Assembly (NCBI GenBank): GCA_900322105.1 | Contig: ONYV01000077.1 | Coordinates: 1-6,170 of the forward strand | Reading direction: 5' to 3' | DNA: 6,170 bases | Source of the DNA: an uncultured Eubacteriales bacterium | Lineage (GTDB): Bacteria; Bacillota; Clostridia; Oscillospirales; Acutalibacteraceae | In this document: in pieces, positions 4,333 to 6,170 of the stretch | Layout of the letters: the number at the start of each line of letters is the position of its first letter | Numbering within the stretch: position 1 is the stretch's first letter | The notes under the pieces: generated by a model | Database searches by the model: none | Told to the model about the DNA's origin: nothing | The model's input: only the letters and a program-made list of their open reading frames with translations | Made by a program: the position numbers and the translations under genes

Positions 4333-4857
4333 ATGTTGTGTCAATCTTGTGAGAAGAAACAGGCGACTACCCACATCAAGACGATCTTGAATGGTGAATT
4401 GAAGGAATACAGGCTTTGCAGTGAATGCGCAAAGAAATACGGATATGCAACATTTTTGGATGATGCAGGATTCGATCTGGATAAGCTGTTCGGCAGCTTT
4501 ATGGAGGGCATCGGACAAGGCGCACTGCCGTCTAAGAAACGGTGTCAGTGCTGCGGAAGCAGCTTTGAGGATATCGCAAGGACAGGAAAGGTCGGCTGCG
4601 CAGAATGCTACGAAACATTCTATGAAGAACTGCTGCCCTCTGTCAGAAGAATCCATGGCAGAACGTCCCATATCGGTAAATTAGCGCACAGCGCAGGAAC
4701 AGGCGTGCGTATCCGCAGCGAGATCGCTAAATGCCGCGGTGAACTGGAACAGGCAATACAGGCGCAGGAATTTGAAAAAGCGGCGCAGCTTCGTGACAGG
4801 ATACGTGAGCTGGAAAAAAGCGCAGAAGAACATGAGCAGGATGGAAAGAGAGGTTGA
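4333..4857 (+). CDS. mcsA: McsA, zinc-finger activator of the McsB arginine kinase
   Basis: This is the cytoplasmic partner that binds McsB and stimulates its protein-arginine kinase activity in the heat-shock response. The protein has 174 residues, the usual size. It carries four Cys pairs: C3/C6, C29/C32, C71/C74 (within CQCC) and C89/C92. These are the expected zinc-binding CxxC motifs of McsA. A UVR-type helical domain closes the protein at about 133-168 (LEQAIQAQEFEKAAQLRDRI). The ATG at 4333 has AAGGAG (4318-4323) 9 nt upstream. A leader of 176 nt with a direct repeat and hairpins separates it from ctsR, and I see no promoter in that gap, so it is probably read from the ctsR promoter. 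Its TGA overlaps the mcsB ATG at TGATG (4855-4859), which implies translational coupling and matches the formation of a complex. Confidence 0.95.
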   Translation: MLCQSCEKKQATTHIKTILNGELKEYRLCSECAKKYGYATFLDDAGFDLDKLFGSFMEGIGQGALPSKKRCQCCGSSFEDIARTGKVGCAECYETFYEELLPSVRRIHGRTSHIGKLAHSAGTGVRIRSEIAKCRGELEQAIQAQEFEKAAQLRDRIRELEKSAEEHEQDGKRG

Positions 4858-5918
4858 TGAAAATGAAGAATCCGTATAAAGACCTAAAAGATGTCAGCGA
4901 TGTTGTGATCAGCACGAGGATCCGCTTTGCAAGAAATCTGAAAGAGTATCCTTTCCCTTGCAGATTGTCGGAGGACAAAAAAAGAAAAGTTGCTTCCATC
5001 ATCAAAGAAGCAGTGCTGGAAGGACATTCTGCGATCTCTGACCGTTTCAAATATATCCAGATGTCGGAGCTGACGCAGGAAGAAGCGGTCTCACTGGTGG
5101 AGCGGCATCTTGTCAGCCCTGAGTTTATCTCGGGACGGCAGGGCAGAGGACTGCTGCTGCTCAACGATGAATCTGTCAGTATCATGATCAACGAAGAAGA
5201 TCACGTTCGCATTCAGGTCATCAACAGAGGCATGAAGCTGAACGAAACCTATGAATTAGCCGATAAGATCGACACCCTGCTGGATGAACGTCTTGACTTT
5301 GCCTTTGATGAAAAATTAGGCTACCTGACACAGTGTCCGACCAATATCGGCACAGGTATGAGAGCGTCTTTGATGCTTCACCTTCCTGCCTTGCAGGAAA
5401 GCGGCGCTATGGGCAAGATCGCAGCGTCACTTTCTAAACTGGGCATCGTGATCAGAGGACTTTACGGCGAAAATACTGACCCCAGCGGCGCAATCTATCA
5501 GCTTTCCAATCAGGTGACGCTGGGCATCACCGAACAGGAAGCCATCAAGAACCTGCATGACATTGCAATGCAGCTTGTGGCGCAGGAAAGAAATACCAGA
5601 GAACAGCTTTCGGAAAACATCAATATGCTGGACAGTATCTACCGCTCCTACGGTATTTTAAGCTATGCGAAGCTCATCAGCAACAGCGAATGCATGAAGC
5701 TGCTGTCGAATGTCCGTTTCGGCGTGGAGATGGGTTGCTTTGAGATCGATTTTGATACGCTTGACCGTCTCTTTATCGAAATTCAGCCGGCCACCCTGAT
5801 GAAAAACATCGGCAAAAAGCTGACTCCGGCGGAGCGCGACCGCATCAGGTCGGAGCTTGTACGCACCGCTCTCAACACCAAACAGATACCCGCCAGCCGG
5901 AGGCTGGAAAACACCTGA
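4857..5918 (+). CDS. mcsB: McsB, protein-arginine kinase
   Basis: This enzyme phosphorylates arginines on proteins including CtsR. Phosphoarginine directs substrates to ClpCP and relieves repression. The fold is that of phosphagen kinases. From the ATG at 4857 it has 353 residues. Motifs are STRIRFARN (19-27, ATP site), NEEDHVRIQ (112-120, catalytic acidic loop), GYLTQCPTNIGTGMRAS (155-171, with the family cysteine C160) and RSYGILSYAKLIS (263-275). TPAERDRIR (323-331) corresponds to the allosteric phosphoarginine-binding region, whose Arg-Asp pair is kept. The start is a choice between ATG 4857, which overlaps the mcsA TGA, and ATG 4863, where GAGAGG (4848-4853) is better spaced. TTG at 4854 is unlikely. 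The end is unusual: the last residues, ASRRLENT, are encoded partly by a CCAGCC-GGA-GGCTGG palindrome. clpC, the usual next gene, does not start within the window. Confidence 0.95.
   Translation: MKMKNPYKDLKDVSDVVISTRIRFARNLKEYPFPCRLSEDKKRKVASIIKEAVLEGHSAISDRFKYIQMSELTQEEAVSLVERHLVSPEFISGRQGRGLLLLNDESVSIMINEEDHVRIQVINRGMKLNETYELADKIDTLLDERLDFAFDEKLGYLTQCPTNIGTGMRASLMLHLPALQESGAMGKIAASLSKLGIVIRGLYGENTDPSGAIYQLSNQVTLGITEQEAIKNLHDIAMQLVAQERNTREQLSENINMLDSIYRSYGILSYAKLISNSECMKLLSNVRFGVEMGCFEIDFDTLDRLFIEIQPATLMKNIGKKLTPAERDRIRSELVRTALNTKQIPASRRLENT
5893..5907. repeat. GC-rich palindrome inside the mcsB 3' end
   Basis: CCAGCC (5893-5898) and GGCTGG (5902-5907) are perfect 6-bp complements around GGA, 8 nt before the mcsB stop. 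It resembles the GCC-CGA-GGC hairpin at 5975-5983 and may be the left edge of the palindrome cluster that follows. The next bases are AAAA, not a U-run, so termination is unlikely. Confidence 0.55.
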
Positions 5919-5932
5919 AATATCTGATACTA

Positions 5933-5968
5933 TTTTCCGATTAAAAGCTGACACTTGTAATCGGAAAA
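5933..5968. repeat. 11-bp hairpin with T/A-rich ends, 14 nt after mcsB
   Basis: TTTTCCGATTA (5933-5943) and TAATCGGAAAA (5958-5968) are perfect complements around a 14-nt loop. Because the T-run leads the stem and the A-run ends it, neither strand has a U-run after the hairpin. It is therefore not a standard terminator despite its position after the mcsB stop. Confidence 0.75.
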
Positions 5969-5989
5969 GGCGCCGCCCGAGGCTGCGCC

Positions 5990-6011
5990 CATCTGTGCAT
6001 ACGCACAGATG
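5990..6011. repeat. 9-bp hairpin with tetraloop
   Basis: CATCTGTGC (5990-5998) and GCACAGATG (6003-6011) pair perfectly around ATAC. It directly follows a 9-bp stem with one C-T mismatch (5969-5977/5981-5989, loop CGA), so the two stems stack head to tail. Confidence 0.75.
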
Positions 6012-6170
6012 ACGTCTCATGCAAACTCCGACGCGCTGACGCGCTATTAAAAGCAGACTATGTCTTTTAATGGGAGTTAAGTATAATTCCACTCCTGAAT
6101 ATCAGGGCGCAAGTCTTCCATCAGGCAGTTCCGGTATAGTATAATTACGGAACACCGAAATACTATAGAT

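Larger units (their letters stand above)
5919..6170. other. Gene-less, palindrome-packed region after mcsB (possible dispersed repeat or MITE-like element)
   Basis: No credible coding region is seen in these 252 nt. Hairpins follow one another almost without gaps: 5933-5943/5958-5968, 5969-5977/5981-5989, 5990-5998/6003-6011, 6024-6029/6073-6078 (enclosing a small stem at 6047-6070), 6094-6098/6102-6106, and the overlapping pair 6128-6133/6148-6153 and 6135-6142/6160-6167. ATTAAAAGC(T/A)GAC occurs twice (5940-5952, 6046-6058; 12 of 13 match), and AGTATAATT occurs twice (6080-6088, 6138-6146). Such density suggests a non-coding repeat element or a structured RNA. TATAAT strings at 6082 and 6140 lack matching -35 boxes. 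The right boundary is outside the window. Confidence 0.55.

Noticed and set aside
4069..4671. 200-codon minus-strand ORF opposite ctsR and mcsA
   Set aside because: It is antisense to two well-supported genes and their leader, with no recognisable motif or ribosome-binding site.
5658..6092. 144-codon minus-strand ORF across the mcsB 3' end and palindrome region
   Set aside because: It is antisense to conserved mcsB codons and then runs through hairpins. It looks like a chance frame.
6082..6145. Two TATAAT strings (6082-6087, 6140-6145) as promoters for a downstream gene
   Set aside because: Neither has a recognisable -35 box at 16-18 nt or an extended -10 TG, so no promoter is called.

Overview
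The window looks like a stretch of chromosome from a Gram-positive Clostridia-type bacterium (Bacillota), probably a Ruminococcus/Oscillospiraceae relative. That placement is an inference. It rests on a CtsR-McsA-McsB heat-shock cluster of the Firmicutes type, strong Shine-Dalgarno sequences, sigma-A promoters with near-consensus boxes, and the style of the housekeeping proteins. No database search was possible.

Layout. Bases 1-1112 carry the 3' end of cysS (cysteinyl-tRNA synthetase, entering just before its KMSKS loop) and, 9 nt later, cdd (cytidine deaminase). A perfect 11-bp hairpin follows. Next is an NOL1/NOP2/sun-type rRNA m5C methyltransferase (RsmF-like, 1329-2753), which ends at a strong bidirectional terminator (2860-2908). 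Two genes too short for routine gene calling lie on the minus strand. One is a 32-residue, lysine-rich hydrophilic ORF (1159-1257) that runs toward cdd. The other is a 36-residue single-pass membrane protein (2948-3058) with its own excellent promoter, Shine-Dalgarno and terminator.

Bases 3134-3643 hold no gene but are rich in regulatory sequence. There is an A/G-rich tract, a hairpin built of inverted TTTGACT heptads, and a sigma-A promoter (TTGACC-17 nt-TATAAT) embedded in a cluster of CtsR-type heptads. A leader of about 160 nt follows. Its ideal Shine-Dalgarno serves a 12-codon upstream ORF that stops 1 nt before the family-typical ctsR start.

The operon continues ctsR - mcsA - mcsB. CtsR represses class III heat-shock genes. 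McsA is the zinc-binding activator of McsB, the protein-arginine kinase that marks proteins for ClpCP. The 176-nt ctsR-mcsA gap contains a short direct repeat and several hairpins that exclude one another. The clpC gene that usually follows mcsB does not begin within the 252 nt visible after mcsB. That stretch is instead packed with palindromes and looks like a dispersed repeat element. The most interesting points are the ctsR upstream ORF, the compact array of CtsR sites, the two unannotated small genes, and the palindrome cluster reaching into the mcsB 3' end.
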